From an uncultured Caulobacterales bacterium (GTDB taxonomy: Bacteria; Pseudomonadota; Alphaproteobacteria; Caulobacterales; Caulobacteraceae), in contig CAIOHT010000094.1 of assembly GCA_903858185.1 (NCBI GenBank), positions 1 to 64,000 on the forward strand: 64,000 nt of DNA, given 5' to 3'. This document shows, in pieces, positions 62,981 to 64,000 of this stretch. Each line of letters opens with the position of its first letter. Position 1 is the first letter of the stretch. The notes under the pieces were generated by a model. The model did no database searches and was not told the DNA's origin. It worked only from the letters and a program-made list of their open reading frames with translations. A program made the position numbers and the translations under genes.

Positions 62981-64000
62981 ATGCAGACCTTTGATGTCGT
63001 GATCGTCGGGGCCGGTGCTGCCGGCATGATGTGTGCGGTCGAGGCAGGCCGTCGCGGACGCTCGGTGCTGATCCTCGACCACGCCAGGGCCCCCGGTGAG
63101 AAGATCCGCATCTCCGGCGGCGGCCGCTGCAACTTCACCAACATCCACACCGGGCCGCAGGCCTTCCTGTCGGACAACCCGCGGTTCTGCCTTTCGGCGC
63201 TGCGTCGCTATACGCCGAAGGACTTCATCGCCGCCGTCGATGCGCGCGGCATCGCCTGGCATGAGAAGACCCTGGGCCAGCTGTTCTGTGACGGCTCGGC
63301 GGTCCAGATCATCACCATGTTGACCGACGCGATGGCGCAGGCCGGTGTTGAGTTGCGACTCGGCGTGGGCGTCGAGCGCGTCGACCGGGCCGGCGAAGGC
63401 TTCGCCCTGACCCTGTCCGACGGCGGCCGGGTCAGCGCGGCCTCGCTGGTCGTCGCGACGGGCGGCAAGTCGATTCCCAAGATGGGTGCGACCGGCTGGG
63501 CCTATGACGTGGCGCGGCAGTTCGGCGTGCCGGTCACCGACACCCGGCCGGCCCTCGTTCCCCTGACCTTCGAGATCGGTCTGCTGGAGAAGTGGCAGCC
63601 GCTGTCGGGTGTGGCGGTCGACGCGGTGGTGGCCAGCGGCAAGACGAAGTTCGCCGAGGCGATGCTGTTCACCCATCGCGGACTCAGCGGGCCGTCGATC
63701 CTGCAGATCTCGTCCTACTGGCGGGAGGGGCAGGAGATCGCGGTGACCATGGCGCCGGGTCAGGACGTGTTCGCCACGCTCAAGGCCGCCAAACAGACCA
63801 ACCCGCGCCAGGCGGTGCACACCGCGCTCGGCGCCTTGCTGCCCGCCCGCCTGGCCCAGAAGCTGGCCGAGGAGGCCGGTGCGCGGGGCAACCTCGCCGA
63901 CACGCCTGACGCGGTCCTGCGGGCGCTGGATACCGCTGTAAACGGCTGGCGGGTCAAGCCGGTGGGGTCGGAGGGTTATCGCACGGCGGAAGTGACGCTG
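62981..64000 (+). CDS. HI0933/YhiN-type NAD(P)/FAD-dependent oxidoreductase; 3' end outside window
   Basis: At least 340 residues from ATG 62981. FAD dinucleotide motif VVIVGAGAAGMMCAVEAGRR, then KIRISGGGRCNFTN, the family signature, and VVATGGKSIPKMGATGWAYD. Family members are flavoproteins of uncertain substrate, sometimes named aminoacetone oxidase family. The open frame continues through the right edge; about 50-60 residues should be missing compared with the usual 390-400. Confidence 0.9.
   Translation, partial: MQTFDVVIVGAGAAGMMCAVEAGRRGRSVLILDHARAPGEKIRISGGGRCNFTNIHTGPQAFLSDNPRFCLSALRRYTPKDFIAAVDARGIAWHEKTLGQLFCDGSAVQIITMLTDAMAQAGVELRLGVGVERVDRAGEGFALTLSDGGRVSAASLVVATGGKSIPKMGATGWAYDVARQFGVPVTDTRPALVPLTFEIGLLEKWQPLSGVAVDAVVASGKTKFAEAMLFTHRGLSGPSILQISSYWREGQEIAVTMAPGQDVFATLKAAKQTNPRQAVHTALGALLPARLAQKLAEEAGARGNLADTPDAVLRALDTAVNGWRVKPVGSEGYRTAEVTL

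Overview
The window reads as a GC-rich alphaproteobacterial chromosome segment, most likely Caulobacterales (Caulobacter/Phenylobacterium/Brevundimonas type). The reasons are a complete 14-gene nuo cluster with the alphaproteobacterial set of small intruder genes, lpxI rather than lpxH in the lipid A genes, RNase J, a 29-residue SidA-like peptide gene in front of dnaE, many tightly overlapping genes with GTG/TTG starts, and several copies of an interspersed hairpin repeat (TCCTTCGAGACGC-type and CTCATCC-type arms) that I associate with this order. I see no insertion sequence, prophage or CRISPR array.

Region 1 (1-9680) is the most unusual part. A leftward operon encodes an HtrA-like serine protease, an OmpR-type response regulator, a sensor histidine kinase and a caspase-fold cysteine protease (the last one runs off the left edge). 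Divergently, a rightward operon encodes a second HtrA-like protease with two PDZ domains and two TPR proteins that share a C-terminal tail. Every effector has an N-terminal export signal, so the products should meet in the periplasm. A tandem 10-bp direct repeat of the OmpR-site type lies between the two operons. I propose this as a candidate undescribed envelope protease system.

Region 2 (9756-18070) is accessory: tRNA-Val, a DUF1295 protein plus a cyclopropane-synthase-like methyltransferase, a GT1-type glycosyltransferase, an SPFH membrane protein coupled to a tiny Arc/ribbon-helix-helix protein, a NUDIX hydrolase, a COQ4-TetR operon with a perfect palindromic operator, tRNA-Asp with a clear sigma-70 promoter, and an AbgT-family transporter.

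Region 3 (18404-39274) is respiratory complex I, nuoA to nuoN in the standard order. It is interrupted by an NTF2-like protein, a two-helix membrane protein, a membrane-anchored protein of unknown function, a metallo-beta-lactamase-fold enzyme and a lipoprotein, and followed without a break by birA, coaX, rnj, mce and a DUF1467 gene. NuoL carries a histidine-rich insert.

Region 4 (39616-47143) holds proS, lolC, lolD, a degenerate GIY-YIG-like gene, sidA with a LexA-like operator, and dnaE. A 670-bp gap packed with inverted repeats follows.

Region 5 (47813-64000) is the conserved translation, isoprenoid and envelope block: rpsB, tsf, pyrH, frr, uppS, cdsA, dxr, rseP, bamA, skp, lpxD, fabZ, lpxA, lpxI, lpxB, then a cysteine-rich lipoprotein and a HI0933-type flavoprotein cut by the right edge. 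Together these genes make undecaprenyl and phospholipid precursors, lipid A and the outer-membrane protein assembly machinery.
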